Made by a program: the position numbers and the translations under genes | Notes under the pieces: model-generated | What the model saw: only the letters and a program-made list of their open reading frames with translations | Told to the model about the DNA's origin: nothing | Database searches by the model: none | Shown here: positions 33,326 through 44,121 of the stretch, in pieces | Layout of the letters: each line of letters starts with the position of its first letter | How positions within the stretch are numbered: position 1 is the stretch's first letter | NCBI RefSeq assembly: GCF_002252475.1 | Contig: NZ_NNRK01000025.1 | Span: forward strand, 248,001 to 312,000 | DNA from: Brucella rhizosphaerae | GTDB lineage: Bacteria > Pseudomonadota > Alphaproteobacteria > Rhizobiales > Rhizobiaceae | DNA length: 64,000 nucleotides | Direction: 5' to 3'

Positions 33326-34690
33326 ATGACAGACCGTACCTGCCTTTCCATCGTGCTTGCCGCTGGCGAAGGCACGCGAATGAAGTCGAGCTTGCCGAAA
33401 GTGCTGCATCAGGTCGCGGGGCTCCCGCTGGTCTGCCATGTGGTGAAAGCTGTGCAGGGTACTGGAAAGAGCGACGTTGCGCTGGTCGTTGGGCGTGGTG
33501 CCGATAAAGTGCAGACGGCTGTCGAAAAAGTTGCAGATGCTGTTTCCGCTTTTGAGCAGACCGAGCGTTTGGGCACTGCCCATGCCGTGCTGGCAGCACG
33601 CGAAGCAATCGCACGTGGCTATGACGATCTGCTGATCGTCTTTGGCGATACGCCGCTTATCGAAGCGCAATCGTTGCAGGCTGCACGCAGTCAACTCGCA
33701 GAGGGTTCTGATGTCGTCGTAATTGGTTTTCGTCCGGCCAGCCCACAGGGCTATGGCCGCCTGATCGAAGAGAATGGCAAGCTGGTTGCAATTGTCGAAG
33801 ACAAAGAAGCGACCGACGCTCAGAAGAAGATTGGTTTCTGCAATGGTGGGCTGATGGCGGTGCGTGGTGCGCATGCGTTGGCCTTGCTTGATGCGGTGGA
33901 CAACAAGAATGCCAAAGGTGAATATTATCTGACGGATATCGTGGGCCTGGCTCACGAAAAGGGTTTGAATGTTACGGCACTTGAAGTGCCCGTCGATAAT
34001 GTCATTGGCATCAACAATCGGGCGGAACTGGCAGAGGCGGAAAACATCTGGCAGAACCGCAAGCGTCAGGACATGATGCTGGCAGGGGTGACGTTGATCG
34101 CCCCTGAAACCGTGTTCTTCTCACACGATACATTGATTGAAGCTGATGTGATTATCGAGCCGAATGTATTTTTCGGACCCGGCGTCCATGTCGCATCGGG
34201 CGCGCTGATACATGCGTTTTCACATATTGAAGGCGCGAAGATTGGTGAGAAGGCTGAGATTGGACCGTTCGCTCGGTTGCGTCCCGGTGCAAATCTTGGT
34301 GAAAAGTCAAAGGTTGGCAATTTCTGCGAAGTGAAGAACGCTGAGGTCGGCAAGGGTGCAAAGATCAATCACCTTACCTATATCGGTGATGCGATCGTTG
34401 GTGCATCCAGCAATATCGGTGCGGGAACGATTACCTGTAATTACGATGGCTATAACAAATATAAGACTGTGATTGGTGAAAACGCATTCGTAGGTTCCAA
34501 CAGTTCACTGGTGGCGCCTGTTGAAATTGGCGATAATGCCTATATCGCTTCAGGCAGTACTATCACCGATAATGTGCCAGCAGATGCGCTGGCGTTTGGC
34601 CGAGCCCGGCAGGAAACCAAAAAAGGCCGGGGAAAGGCCTTGCGAGAGAAGTATGCTGCCATCAAAGCGGCTAAAATCTCATCGAAATAA
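33326..34690 (+). CDS. glmU: Bifunctional GlmU (uridyltransferase / acetyltransferase)
   Basis: 454 residues. N-terminal pyrophosphorylase motif [11 protein letters not shown]...LPKVLH; C-terminal left-handed beta helix with hexapeptide repeats from about residue 250 ([25 protein letters not shown]). Makes UDP-GlcNAc for peptidoglycan and lipid A. Followed by glmS on the same strand after about 100 bp. Confidence 0.97.
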   Translation: MTDRTCLSIVLAAGEGTRMKSSLPKVLHQVAGLPLVCHVVKAVQGTGKSDVALVVGRGADKVQTAVEKVADAVSAFEQTERLGTAHAVLAAREAIARGYDDLLIVFGDTPLIEAQSLQAARSQLAEGSDVVVIGFRPASPQGYGRLIEENGKLVAIVEDKEATDAQKKIGFCNGGLMAVRGAHALALLDAVDNKNAKGEYYLTDIVGLAHEKGLNVTALEVPVDNVIGINNRAELAEAENIWQNRKRQDMMLAGVTLIAPETVFFSHDTLIEADVIIEPNVFFGPGVHVASGALIHAFSHIEGAKIGEKAEIGPFARLRPGANLGEKSKVGNFCEVKNAEVGKGAKINHLTYIGDAIVGASSNIGAGTITCNYDGYNKYKTVIGENAFVGSNSSLVAPVEIGDNAYIASGSTITDNVPADALAFGRARQETKKGRGKALREKYAAIKAAKISSK

Positions 34691-34793
34691 ATCGACGATC
34701 AGATGAAGAGCGCGGTAATCTCTTGGGTTGCCGTTCTGCGTTAAAATCTTTAAATCGCGGCTATACGCGTGAATATCGGATTTGGAGCACCCT

Positions 34794-36617
34794 ATGTGTG
34801 GAATTATTGGCATTATCGGAAATAACGAGGTCGCGCCGCGTCTGGTGGATGCGCTGAAGCGACTTGAATACCGTGGTTATGATTCTGCCGGTATTGCTAC
34901 GCTCCAAAATGGCAAGCTTGATCGTCGTCGTGCTGAGGGTAAGCTCGTTAATCTCGAAAATCGCCTTGTGGGCGAACCGCTTCCAGGCGTGATTGGCATC
35001 GGCCATACCCGCTGGGCAACCCATGGCAAGCCAGTCGAGCGCAATGCGCATCCGCATATCACCAACCGTCTGGCTGTGGTGCATAACGGTATTATCGAAA
35101 ATTTTGCTGAACTGCGCACCATGCTTGAAGCCGAAGGCCGCAAGTTTGAGACAGAGACTGATACTGAAGCGGTTGCTCACCTTGTGACGCGCGAACTGGA
35201 AAAAGGCAAATCGCCGGTTGAAGCCGTGCGCGACAGCCTGCCATTGTTGCAGGGCGCTTTTGCACTCGCTTTCCTGTTTGAAGGCGATGAAGAAACATTG
35301 ATCGGTGCGCGTCAGGGACCGCCGTTGGCCGTTGGCTATGGCGATGGTGAAATGTTCATTGGTTCCGACGCCATCGCGCTGTCGCCGTTCACCGACACCA
35401 TTGCTTATCTTGAAGATGGCGATTGGGCTGTGCTGACCCGCAACAGCGTGACTGTCTATGACGAAAACAATGCGCAGGTGGAACGCTCCGTCCAGAAATC
35501 ACAAACTGCCAATATGCTGGTATCGAAGGGCAATCATCGCCACTTCATGCAGAAAGAGATGTTCGAGCAGCCGGAAGTCATTTCCCATACGCTCGCAAAC
35601 TATCTCGATTTCACCACAGGCAAGGTTCGTCAGGAAGCAATCGATATTGATTTCAGCAAGGTTGATCGTCTGACGATTTCTGCCTGCGGCACGGCATTTT
35701 ATGCGGCATCGGTGGGTAAATACTGGTTCGAGCAGATTGCGCGTCTGCCCGTCGATAGCGATATTGCATCAGAATTCCGCTATCGCGAAATGCCACTTTC
35801 GAAAGACTCTCTTGCGATGTTTGTTTCGCAGTCGGGCGAAACGGCTGATACGCTGGCCTCTTTGCGTTATTGCAAGTCGCAAGGACTGAAGATCGCATCC
35901 GTGGTCAACGTCACCGGCTCGACGATTGCGCGTGAATCGGATGCCATATTCCCGACGCTTGCCGGTCCCGAAATCGGTGTTGCTTCAACCAAGGCTTTCA
36001 CGTGCCAGCTGTCAACCATGGCATCACTTGCGATTGCTGCTGCAAAAGCACGTGGCACGATTGACGACAAGCGCGAACAGGAACTGGTGCGCCAGCTTTC
36101 GGAAGCGCCACGGTTCATCAATCAGGTGTTGAAGCTTGAAGACGAGATCGCGGCAGTCTGCCATGAACTGGCTAAGGTCAACCACGCACTTTATCTCGGT
36201 CGCGGAACATCCTTCCCACTGGCCATGGAAGGCGCGCTGAAGCTCAAGGAAATCTCATATATCCACGCTGAAGGTTATGCGGCTGGTGAGCTGAAGCACG
36301 GACCGATTGCGCTGATCGATGAGACTATGCCGGTTATTGTCATTGCGCCATCGGATCGTCTTTACGAGAAGACCGTTTCCAACATGCAGGAAGTAGCTGC
36401 ACGTGGTGGGCGTATTATTCTGATCACCGATAAGAAGGGTGCTGCGGCCGCAAGTCTTGATACAATGGCAACTATCGTCCTTCCGGATGTGCCGGAGTTC
36501 ATCACACCGCTTGTCTATGCGCTGCCAATCCAGATGCTCGCTTATCATACTGCCATTCTCATGGGCACGGACGTTGATCAGCCGCGCAATCTCGCGAAGT
36601 CGGTGACTGTAGAGTAA
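34794..36617 (+). CDS. glmS: Glucosamine-6-phosphate synthase
   Basis: 607 residues from ATG 34794 (GGAG 6 nt upstream), so the catalytic Cys2 (MCGIIGI) becomes N-terminal. Class II glutamine amidotransferase domain (about 1-240) with HTRWATHG, and two SIS domains with CGTAFYAASVG and GRGTSFPLAMEGALKLKE. First step of the hexosamine pathway that feeds GlmM and GlmU. Confidence 0.97.
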   Translation: MCGIIGIIGNNEVAPRLVDALKRLEYRGYDSAGIATLQNGKLDRRRAEGKLVNLENRLVGEPLPGVIGIGHTRWATHGKPVERNAHPHITNRLAVVHNGIIENFAELRTMLEAEGRKFETETDTEAVAHLVTRELEKGKSPVEAVRDSLPLLQGAFALAFLFEGDEETLIGARQGPPLAVGYGDGEMFIGSDAIALSPFTDTIAYLEDGDWAVLTRNSVTVYDENNAQVERSVQKSQTANMLVSKGNHRHFMQKEMFEQPEVISHTLANYLDFTTGKVRQEAIDIDFSKVDRLTISACGTAFYAASVGKYWFEQIARLPVDSDIASEFRYREMPLSKDSLAMFVSQSGETADTLASLRYCKSQGLKIASVVNVTGSTIARESDAIFPTLAGPEIGVASTKAFTCQLSTMASLAIAAAKARGTIDDKREQELVRQLSEAPRFINQVLKLEDEIAAVCHELAKVNHALYLGRGTSFPLAMEGALKLKEISYIHAEGYAAGELKHGPIALIDETMPVIVIAPSDRLYEKTVSNMQEVAARGGRIILITDKKGAAAASLDTMATIVLPDVPEFITPLVYALPIQMLAYHTAILMGTDVDQPRNLAKSVTVE

Positions 36618-36658
36618 AAGAAAAACAGTCTGTTATAGATAGACACTCATAAATGAAT

Positions 36659-36688
36659 AGAAATGGTCGCAGTGATGCGGCCATTTCT
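36659..36688. terminator. Bidirectional terminator between glmS and recG
   Basis: 13-bp stem AGAAATGGTCGCA-(GTGA)-TGCGGCCATTTCT (one G-U pair) between convergent genes. Confidence 0.8.
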
Positions 36689-36695
36689 GTTTCTG

Positions 36696-38804
36696 TTATC
36701 CAGCCCGAAGCAAGCGGATCGCTTCATCACGACCGAAAAGATAGAGAAGCACACGAAGTGCTTGCCCGCGTTCGCCTTCAAGATCAGGGTCGCTCGCCAA
36801 AATGTAACGGGCGTCTTTGCGCGCTATTTCAAGCAAGTCACCATGGGCTTCAATGGATGCAAGGCGGAAGCCTGGAGTGCCAGACTGGCGGGTACCAAGT
36901 AGTTCACCTTCACCGCGCAGTTTCAGATCTTCCTCAGCAATGCGGAATCCGTCTTCTGTTTCACGCATCACCTTGAGACGTGCCTGCCCGATTTCTCCAA
37001 GCGGACCTTTGTAGAGCAGAAGGCAAGTAGAAGGCTTGTCGCCACGACCCACGCGTCCGCGCAGCTGGTGCAATTGCGAGAGGCCGAAACGCTCGGCATG
37101 CTCGATGACGATGATGGTTGCATCCGGTATATCGACGCCGACTTCAATAACGGTCGTTGCCACCAGAAGCCGGGTGTCGCCTTGCTTGAAGGCGCGCATG
37201 GCTTCGTCTTTTTCCGTACCATTCATGCGGCCGTGAATAAGGCCGATCTTGTTGCCAAAAACAGTCTGAAGCGATTCAAAGCGCTGTTCTGCAGAGGTCA
37301 GCTCGACAAGTTCGGATTCTTCCACCAAGGGGCAAATCCAGTAGATTTTCTGCCCTTCACTGACCGCCTTGCGAATGCGCTCAACGAGTTCGCCCATACG
37401 TTCCATCGGCAGAATAGCTGTGGTGATCGGCTGACGCCCCGCAGGTTTTTCGGTGAGCTTTGAGACATCCATATCGCCAAAGGCCGTCAGTACAAGCGTG
37501 CGCGGGATGGGCGTTGCCGTCATGACCAACATATCGGGGGCGCTGCCCTTGGCGGTCAGCATGAGACGCTGATGCACACCAAAGCGATGCTGCTCATCAA
37601 TAATGACAAGGACCAGATCGTGATATTCTACCTTTTCCTGAAAAAGCGCATGCGTACCAATAATGATATCGACTTCGCCGCTTTTCAGGCCTTCAAGTAC
37701 AGCGGCGCGCTCTTTGCCCTTTTCGCGGCCTGTTAACAGAGAAGCTTTAAGCCCGACTTTTTCAGCGAGCGGTGCAATCGTTGCAAAATGCTGCCGCGCC
37801 AGCACTTCCGTTGGTGCCATGAGTGCCGATTGTCCGCCAGATTCTGCTGCATGCGCCATAGAAAGCAGACCTACGACCGTCTTGCCTGAGCCCACATCGC
37901 CTTGCAGAAGCCGCAGCATACGCTCTGGTGATTTAAGGTCGGTGATAATCTCGCGCACCGCCTGATCCTGACTGTTCGTCAACCGATAAGGCAGGTGGCG
38001 CATGATTTCGCTCACGATACGTCCATTGCCTTCGAGCGGACGACCTGAAAGCCGGCGCGTTTTGGCTCGCACGAGAGCAAGTGCCAGTTGCCCGGCGAGG
38101 AATTCATCATAGGCAAGCCTGCGCCGTGTGATGCTTTCCAGTGCAATATCACTTGGGTCTTCCGGCAGATGCATCGTGTTCAATGCATCTTGAAAAGCTG
38201 AAAAGCGCTCGCGTGCGAGAAGCGGGGGATCAATCCATTCGGGTAGCACTGGCACGCGTGTCAGCGCTTCTTTCATGGCGCGTCCGAGTGTTTTGGGTGA
38301 AAGGCCAGCCGTCAGTGGATAGACAGGCTCCACCATTGGCAGATTGGCCGCATCTTCCAAGCTCGCAATATAATCCGGATGCACCATCGAGGCGCGCCCG
38401 TTAAACCATTCCACCTTGCCGGAAACTATGACAGTTTCACCTTCCGGCAGCATTTTTTCAAGCCATGGCAATTGCGCATGAAAGAAGGTGAGGATGATTT
38501 CCCCCGTATCGTCATGGGCTATCACACGATGGGGAACATTGCCTCTTCCGCGCGGCGCGGGCTGATGCTGATCGACCATCACTTCCAGCGTAACAATGGC
38601 TCCTTCCTGTGCAAAAGCGATGCCGGGACGATTGCGCCGATCGATTACGCTATGCGGAGGCAGAAAGAGAAGTTGGCCGACTCTTGGCTCGGCACCGGGT
38701 ACATCGGTACCCAGAAGTTTGCCCAGCAAAGCAGCCACTTTCGGGCCAATGCCTGAAAGTGAGCGGACGGAAGCGAAAAATGGATCGAGCACAGACGGAC
38801 GCAT
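36696..38804 (-). CDS. recG: ATP-dependent DNA helicase RecG
   Basis: 702 residues from ATG 38804. Wedge domain (about 50-170) then helicase lobes: Walker A GDVGSGKTV, DEQH box, TATPIPRTL and motif VI (QLRGRVGRG). Remodels stalled forks and Holliday structures. Opposes glmS and faces away from sdhE. Confidence 0.95.
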   Translation of the reverse strand: MRPSVLDPFFASVRSLSGIGPKVAALLGKLLGTDVPGAEPRVGQLLFLPPHSVIDRRNRPGIAFAQEGAIVTLEVMVDQHQPAPRGRGNVPHRVIAHDDTGEIILTFFHAQLPWLEKMLPEGETVIVSGKVEWFNGRASMVHPDYIASLEDAANLPMVEPVYPLTAGLSPKTLGRAMKEALTRVPVLPEWIDPPLLARERFSAFQDALNTMHLPEDPSDIALESITRRRLAYDEFLAGQLALALVRAKTRRLSGRPLEGNGRIVSEIMRHLPYRLTNSQDQAVREIITDLKSPERMLRLLQGDVGSGKTVVGLLSMAHAAESGGQSALMAPTEVLARQHFATIAPLAEKVGLKASLLTGREKGKERAAVLEGLKSGEVDIIIGTHALFQEKVEYHDLVLVIIDEQHRFGVHQRLMLTAKGSAPDMLVMTATPIPRTLVLTAFGDMDVSKLTEKPAGRQPITTAILPMERMGELVERIRKAVSEGQKIYWICPLVEESELVELTSAEQRFESLQTVFGNKIGLIHGRMNGTEKDEAMRAFKQGDTRLLVATTVIEVGVDIPDATIIVIEHAERFGLSQLHQLRGRVGRGDKPSTCLLLYKGPLGEIGQARLKVMRETEDGFRIAEEDLKLRGEGELLGTRQSGTPGFRLASIEAHGDLLEIARKDARYILASDPDLEGERGQALRVLLYLFGRDEAIRLLRAG

Positions 38805-38951
38805 GGCGGCGAGCATTAACTGCTTTGCTTTTCCGCGCAAGTCTTTGAAATGGTTTTGTACTATTTTTGTTCTTATTGCGGAAACGGGTTCCCACATGAG
38901 CAGCAGATGCTATATACCGGCTTCGAACTTTATAAATGGAGCGCTCAAACA

Positions 38952-39239
38952 ATGACTGGCAGCACACTTGCGGCAGGAAATCTTGATGTAAGGCGTCGCA
39001 AGCTTCTGTTTCGCGCCTGGCACCGCGGTATGCGCGAGATGGATTTGATCCTCGGGCAATATGCGGATCAGTATCTTCCTGGCTTCTCCGATGCGCAGCT
39101 CGACGAGTTTGAGGAGATTCTTGAAGTGCTCGACCGTGATCTATTGAAATGGGTGACAGGCGAAAGCCCGACGCCCGAAGAACATGATACGCCTCTGTTC
39201 CGCGATATCATCGCTTTTCGCGACCGCATCGAATTCTGA
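38952..39239 (+). CDS. sdhE: Succinate dehydrogenase flavin assembly factor SdhE
   Basis: 95 residues from ATG 38952; in-frame sequence upstream lacks a start context. RKLLFRAWHRGMREMDLILGQY contains the RGxxExD family motif that contacts the flavoprotein. Needed for FAD attachment to SdhA. Divergent from recG; mfd begins 12 bp after. Confidence 0.93.
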   Translation: MTGSTLAAGNLDVRRRKLLFRAWHRGMREMDLILGQYADQYLPGFSDAQLDEFEEILEVLDRDLLKWVTGESPTPEEHDTPLFRDIIAFRDRIEF

Positions 39240-39251
39240 GATTAAGTCCCC

Positions 39252-42200
39252 ATGCCCGTATTCAGCAAACTCGGTCTTAAAGCCAGTCCAAGCGTTAAAA
39301 ACAGCAAGCATATCGTCATCGATGGCGTCGCCGATGGTTTCGAAGCGTTTTGCCTTGCGCGTCTGGTCGAGGAGATCGGCGAGCGCGGGCCTGTCATGTA
39401 TATTGTCCGCGACGGTCAGCGCATTGCCGATCTGGAGCAGGTGCTGAATTTCGTTTCGCCTGATCTTCCGGTTCTGCATCTGCCGGCATGGGACTGTCTG
39501 CCTTATGATAGGGTGTCGCCGGGGGCGGATGCCAGCGCGCGCAGGCTTGCGGCACTGGCTGCTTTGGCTTCTTTGAAAAAGTCGCCGCATCCGGCAGTCA
39601 TCATCACAACCGCGAATGCCATTCTGCAAAAGCTGCCGCCTCAGGCGGCGATTGCCGAGCAGGTGATTTCAGCGCGTCCAGGCAATCAGCTCAATATGAA
39701 CGATCTGGGCGCGAGGTTGGAGCGCAACGGCTTTGAGCGTGTTTCGACCGTGCGCGATATTGGTGAATATGCAGTTCGTGGTGGCATTCTTGATCTTTAT
39801 GCACCGGGTTCAGAAGAGCCTCTTCGTCTCGATTTTTTCGGCGATACACTGGAAACGATCCGCGCTTTCGATCCCGCTTCACAGCGTACGACGGGTGCAC
39901 GCAAGGAGTTCATCCTCCAGCCGATGAGTGAAATCTCGCTCTCACCGGATATGATCAGCCGCTTCCGCAAGAATTATGTGGCCATGTTCGGCGCGCCGCA
40001 GCGCGATGATGCGCTTTATCAGGCGATCAGTGAAGGTCGGCGTTTTGCGGGCATGGAACACTGGCTGCCGCTTTTCTACGACAATCTGGAAACCGTGTTT
40101 GACCATGCCGGTGACATGCCAGTTGTATTCGACCATCTGGTGCACGAGGCGCTGACCGAGCGCCATACGATGGTTGTCGATCACTATGAGGCACGCCTGA
40201 GGCAAGCGGAAGGCAAAGAACCCGGCAGCGATGCTATTCCTTACAAGCCGATCAAGCCGGAAGCGCTTTATCTGACACCAAGAGAAGTTGAAGCGGTTGC
40301 CGCGTCGATTGGCTTGCGTGTCGATCTTACACCATTTGCTACACCAGAAGTCTCGGGCCGTACGGTTGTTCATGCCGACGTACATAAGGGCCGCAGCTTC
40401 GCAGAAGAACGTGCTGCAACCGATGTGAACCTTTTCGAAGCGGTGGTGAAATACATCGCCGATCTGCGCGTGGCAGGCAAAAAAGTTCTGGTGGCTGCAT
40501 GGTCCGAAGGCTCGCTCGACCGTCTGTTGCAAGTGCTGGAAGAGCATGGGCTTGAGAAAATCGAGACGGTGGACCGCCTGTCGACTGTCAAAGCGCTTTC
40601 GCGTGACAAGATCACAGCAGCGGTTCTGGCCGTGGAGAGCGGCTTTGATGCAGGCGATCTCGTTGTCGTTGCCGAACAGGATATTCTCGGTGATCGTCTC
40701 GTACGTCGAACCAAGCGCCGCAAACGCGATCAGGATTTCATATCCGAAGTGGCATCGTTATCGGCGGGCGATATCGTCGTTCACGTCGATCACGGTATTG
40801 GTCGGTTTATTGGTCTTAAGACAATAACGGCGGCAGGTGCGCCGCATGATTGCCTTGAGATTCATTATGCAGGCGATGATCGCTTGTTTCTGCCGGTCGA
40901 AAATATCGAGTTGCTTTCGCGCTTTGGGTCGGAAGGGTCTGAAGCCGTTCTGGATAAGCTCGGCGGCGGCGCATGGCAGATGCGCAAGGCCAAGCTCAAG
41001 AAGCGCCTTCTTGAGATTGCGGGGCATCTGATCCAGATTGCGGCTGAACGTCAGATGCGCGGCGCACCGTCCATGACGCCACCGGAAGGGCTTTATGCAG
41101 AATTTGCCGCACGCTTTCCTTATGATGAAACAGAAGACCAGCAGCGCGCCATTGATGCCATTGCCGACGACCTCGCGGCAGGTAAGCCTATGGACCGTCT
41201 CATCTGCGGCGACGTTGGTTTCGGCAAGACCGAAGTAGCACTGCGTGCAGCCTTTGTTGCAGCGCTAAGCGGGTTTCAGGTGGCGGTGGTCGTACCGACA
41301 ACGCTTCTGTCACGTCAGCATTTCAAAACATTCTCGGCACGCTTCCACGGTCTTCCTGTCAATGTTGCTCATGCGTCACGCCTTGTCGGTGCAAAAGAAC
41401 TGGCGGCCACCAAAAAGGGCCTCGAAGACGGCACTGTCGATATCGTAGTCGGCACACACGCTTTGCTTGGCAATTCGATTAAGATCAAAAACCTTGGCCT
41501 GCTTATCATCGATGAGGAGCAGCATTTTGGTGTGAAGCACAAGGAACGGCTGAAGGAGTTGAAGTCAGACATTCATGTTCTGACGCTTTCAGCAACACCG
41601 ATCCCGCGTACATTGCAGCTGGCTCTGACGGGCGTGCGCGAGCTGTCGCTTATCACGACGCCTCCTGCTGATCGTATGGCCGTGCGCACTTTCGTCTCGC
41701 CATTTGACCCACTTGTGATCCGCGAAACATTGCTGCGCGAACGCTATCGCGGGGGTCAGAGCTTCTATGTCTGTCCCCGTATTGCCGATCTCACGGAGAT
41801 TGAGGAGTTTCTCAAAGCGCACGTTCCTGAGCTGAAAGTTGCTGTTGCTCACGGTCAGATGGCGCCAGGCATGCTCGACGACATTATGAATGCTTTCTAT
41901 GACGGGCAGTATGATGTGCTTCTGTCCACGACCATTGTGGAATCGGGCCTCGATATTCCGACGGCCAATACGATGATCGTGCATCGTGCGGATATGTTCG
42001 GTCTGTCACAGCTCTATCAGTTGCGCGGCCGCGTCGGGCGCTCCAAGCAGCGTGCTTTTGCGCTCTTTACACTCCCTGCCGGACGTACATTGACGGCCAC
42101 CGCCGAGCGTCGTCTGAAAGTCCTGCAATCGCTTGATACTTTGGGCGCAGGCTTCCAGCTTGCCAGTCACGACATGGATATTCGTGGCGCGGGTAATCTG

Positions 42201-42767
42201 CTCGGCGAAGAACAGTCGGGCCATATCAAGGAAGTCGGCTTTGAGCTTTACCAGCAGATGCTGGAAGAGGCGGTCGCTACGCTCAAGGGCACAATTGAGG
42301 TCGAAGACAGCCAGTGGTCGCCACAGATTGCGATTGGTACGGCTGTCATGATCCCGGAAGCTTACGTGCCGGATCTGCAGTTGCGTCTGGGGCTTTATCG
42401 TCGTCTGGCCGATTTGGCAGAGCCGCAGGATATCGATGCCTTTGGCGCAGAACTGATCGACCGTTTCGGCCCAATGCCGGAAGAAGTGCAGCACCTGCTC
42501 AAGATTGTTTATATCAAGGCATTGTGCCGCCGCTCCAATGTCGAAAAGCTCGATGCCGGTCCAAAGGGCGTTGTCATCCAGTTCCGCAATGCAACTTTTG
42601 CAAACCCGGTTGGGCTTGTGAAAATGATCGGCGAACAGGGTTCGATGGCCAAGATCAGACCGGATCAGAGCATTGTTTTCATCCGCGACTGGGCAACACC
42701 AGAGAAGCGGCTCAACGGCTCGGCAGTTATCATGACTCAGCTTGCAAAAATCGCTACTGGTGGCTGA
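39252..42767 (+). CDS. mfd: Transcription-repair coupling factor Mfd
   Basis: 1171 residues: UvrB-like N-terminal module, RNA-polymerase-interacting domain with [18 protein letters not shown], translocase motor with [22 protein letters not shown] and QLRGRVGRS, and a C-terminal TRCF domain (about 1030-1130). Removes stalled RNA polymerase and recruits UvrA. Confidence 0.97.
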   Translation: MPVFSKLGLKASPSVKNSKHIVIDGVADGFEAFCLARLVEEIGERGPVMYIVRDGQRIADLEQVLNFVSPDLPVLHLPAWDCLPYDRVSPGADASARRLAALAALASLKKSPHPAVIITTANAILQKLPPQAAIAEQVISARPGNQLNMNDLGARLERNGFERVSTVRDIGEYAVRGGILDLYAPGSEEPLRLDFFGDTLETIRAFDPASQRTTGARKEFILQPMSEISLSPDMISRFRKNYVAMFGAPQRDDALYQAISEGRRFAGMEHWLPLFYDNLETVFDHAGDMPVVFDHLVHEALTERHTMVVDHYEARLRQAEGKEPGSDAIPYKPIKPEALYLTPREVEAVAASIGLRVDLTPFATPEVSGRTVVHADVHKGRSFAEERAATDVNLFEAVVKYIADLRVAGKKVLVAAWSEGSLDRLLQVLEEHGLEKIETVDRLSTVKALSRDKITAAVLAVESGFDAGDLVVVAEQDILGDRLVRRTKRRKRDQDFISEVASLSAGDIVVHVDHGIGRFIGLKTITAAGAPHDCLEIHYAGDDRLFLPVENIELLSRFGSEGSEAVLDKLGGGAWQMRKAKLKKRLLEIAGHLIQIAAERQMRGAPSMTPPEGLYAEFAARFPYDETEDQQRAIDAIADDLAAGKPMDRLICGDVGFGKTEVALRAAFVAALSGFQVAVVVPTTLLSRQHFKTFSARFHGLPVNVAHASRLVGAKELAATKKGLEDGTVDIVVGTHALLGNSIKIKNLGLLIIDEEQHFGVKHKERLKELKSDIHVLTLSATPIPRTLQLALTGVRELSLITTPPADRMAVRTFVSPFDPLVIRETLLRERYRGGQSFYVCPRIADLTEIEEFLKAHVPELKVAVAHGQMAPGMLDDIMNAFYDGQYDVLLSTTIVESGLDIPTANTMIVHRADMFGLSQLYQLRGRVGRSKQRAFALFTLPAGRTLTATAERRLKVLQSLDTLGAGFQLASHDMDIRGAGNLLGEEQSGHIKEVGFELYQQMLEEAVATLKGTIEVEDSQWSPQIAIGTAVMIPEAYVPDLQLRLGLYRRLADLAEPQDIDAFGAELIDRFGPMPEEVQHLLKIVYIKALCRRSNVEKLDAGPKGVVIQFRNATFANPVGLVKMIGEQGSMAKIRPDQSIVFIRDWATPEKRLNGSAVIMTQLAKIATGG

Positions 42768-42839
42768 GGCACACAGAGATTAAACATTGAGGGCTCGAAG
42801 CCGGTGTTGGTTTCGAGGTTTAAAACGGAGAGAACTTTG

Positions 42840-43271
42840 ATGCTTAAGAATGCTTTGCGTATTTCCTGTACTGCTGCTGCACTCGTGTTGGCTTCTCAAT
42901 CGGCTTTCGCTCTGACTACACTCAACTGCAAAGTTGAAGGTATCGAGAATTTTGTCACCCGTTTCAGCCATAGCATTGTGATTCAGGAAGCTCAGACCGC
43001 AAAGACAGTTATCTTTGAAGGCCTCGACATGGAAGCTGATCCGGAGCCAAAGAAGACAAGCAAGGACGTTCCACTCGCTGATGTCGAATGGCCGGTGATG
43101 CCAGATATGGCAACGCTCGATCGCCAGAAGCTTCAGGCTGAATACAAAGATGCCGCCAATGGCAATAAGGTCGTTGTCATCAAGGGCACGGACGGCGGCG
43201 AGTATATGGAATATGAATTTGCCAAGCAGCCATGCTGGACGCTGGTTCGTGTGTCTGATCAGAGCATGTAA
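42840..43271 (+). CDS. Periplasmic protein of unknown function
   Basis: 143 residues from ATG 42840 (GGAG upstream). Signal peptide of about 22 residues (LVLASQSAFA). Two Cys (near residues 31 and 133) may form a disulfide. Brucellaceae-type hypothetical; no catalytic motif. Confidence 0.72.
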   Translation: MLKNALRISCTAAALVLASQSAFALTTLNCKVEGIENFVTRFSHSIVIQEAQTAKTVIFEGLDMEADPEPKKTSKDVPLADVEWPVMPDMATLDRQKLQAEYKDAANGNKVVVIKGTDGGEYMEYEFAKQPCWTLVRVSDQSM

Positions 43272-43296
43272 GCATTCTATTGATATTCAAACAAAA

Positions 43297-43325
43297 AGCC
43301 CGTGCTCCATCTGGACGCACGGGCT
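43297..43325. terminator. Bidirectional terminator
   Basis: AGCCCGTGC...GCACGGGCT 9-bp stem between convergent genes, flanked by A-run and T-rich sequence. Confidence 0.75.
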
Positions 43326-43349
43326 CTTGTTTTGAGATGTTTTTGCTTG

Positions 43350-44024
43350 TCAGCGATCTTCCGCAATACCCGGTTCAAAGCCTTCTGCCGTCTGCTGAAT
43401 GGCTTCAGCAAGTACAGCGGCTGACTGTGCGCCCATGACGGCATACTTCTGATCGATAATGAAGCACGGAACGCCTCGGACACCGATGCGATTGGCGGTG
43501 TCAATTTCCTCGCGGATCGTGTCCTTGTCGGCATTGCTTTGCAGAAGCCGCGCGACAATTGGTGCTTCCATGCCAATGCTGGCGGCAGCATCAACAAGCA
43601 CGTCGTGGTCGCCAATATCTTGCCCTTGCTCGAAATAGAGCGAGAACAACGTGCCGACGAGCTTATCCTGCTTACCCGGGCCTGCTTGTGCTGCCCAATG
43701 GATCAGGCGATGTGCATCGAGCGTGTTTGGCGCACGTGTGATGGCTTCAAAATCGAAGACGATATCGTTTTCTTCGCCAAGTTCGGTAAGCTGCTTGTGA
43801 ATGTCGTCAATCTTCGAGCCTGTGCCGAATTTCTCGCGCATATAGGTCTGACGCTCCTTACCCTGCGCAGGCAATGCAGGATCGAGTTGGTAGGGCCGCC
43901 AGCGAACTTCGGCATCGACTTCGGGTGCCAGTGCGAGGGCCTGTTCAAGCCTTTTACGGCCAACGAAGCACCATGGGCAGACGACATCTGAAACAACGTC
44001 GATGGTGATTTTTCTTGCTGTCAT
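43350..44024 (-). CDS. DsbA-family oxidoreductase, FrnE-like
   Basis: 224 residues. CPWC motif at about residues 17-20 in a thioredoxin fold with a long helical insertion (about 70-160), and the cis-Pro loop GVRGVPCFII. No signal peptide, so it is cytoplasmic as FrnE relatives are. Likely thiol oxidoreductase or isomerase; exact substrate unknown. Confidence 0.87.
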   Translation of the reverse strand: MTARKITIDVVSDVVCPWCFVGRKRLEQALALAPEVDAEVRWRPYQLDPALPAQGKERQTYMREKFGTGSKIDDIHKQLTELGEENDIVFDFEAITRAPNTLDAHRLIHWAAQAGPGKQDKLVGTLFSLYFEQGQDIGDHDVLVDAAASIGMEAPIVARLLQSNADKDTIREEIDTANRIGVRGVPCFIIDQKYAVMGAQSAAVLAEAIQQTAEGFEPGIAEDR

Positions 44025-44041
44025 AAAGGTGCTCCGTTCGA

Positions 44042-44068
44042 CGAGCAGGAGAAACGTCCTCCTGCTCG
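44042..44068. other. Perfect 10-bp hairpin upstream of the FrnE-like gene
   Basis: CGAGCAGGAG / CTCCTGCTCG with a 7-nt loop, in the 97-bp gap between two leftward genes. No T-run follows on the minus strand, so it may be a 5' leader structure rather than a terminator. Confidence 0.4.
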
Positions 44069-44121
44069 CTGATCTCTATAGTTCTAAAATGTAGGGTGAA
44101 TTACGGCCTTATCAACTGAAG

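Noticed and set aside
34700-34793. glmS ribozyme or riboswitch before glmS
   Set aside because: The 100-bp gap is too short and shows no such fold; the element belongs to Firmicutes.
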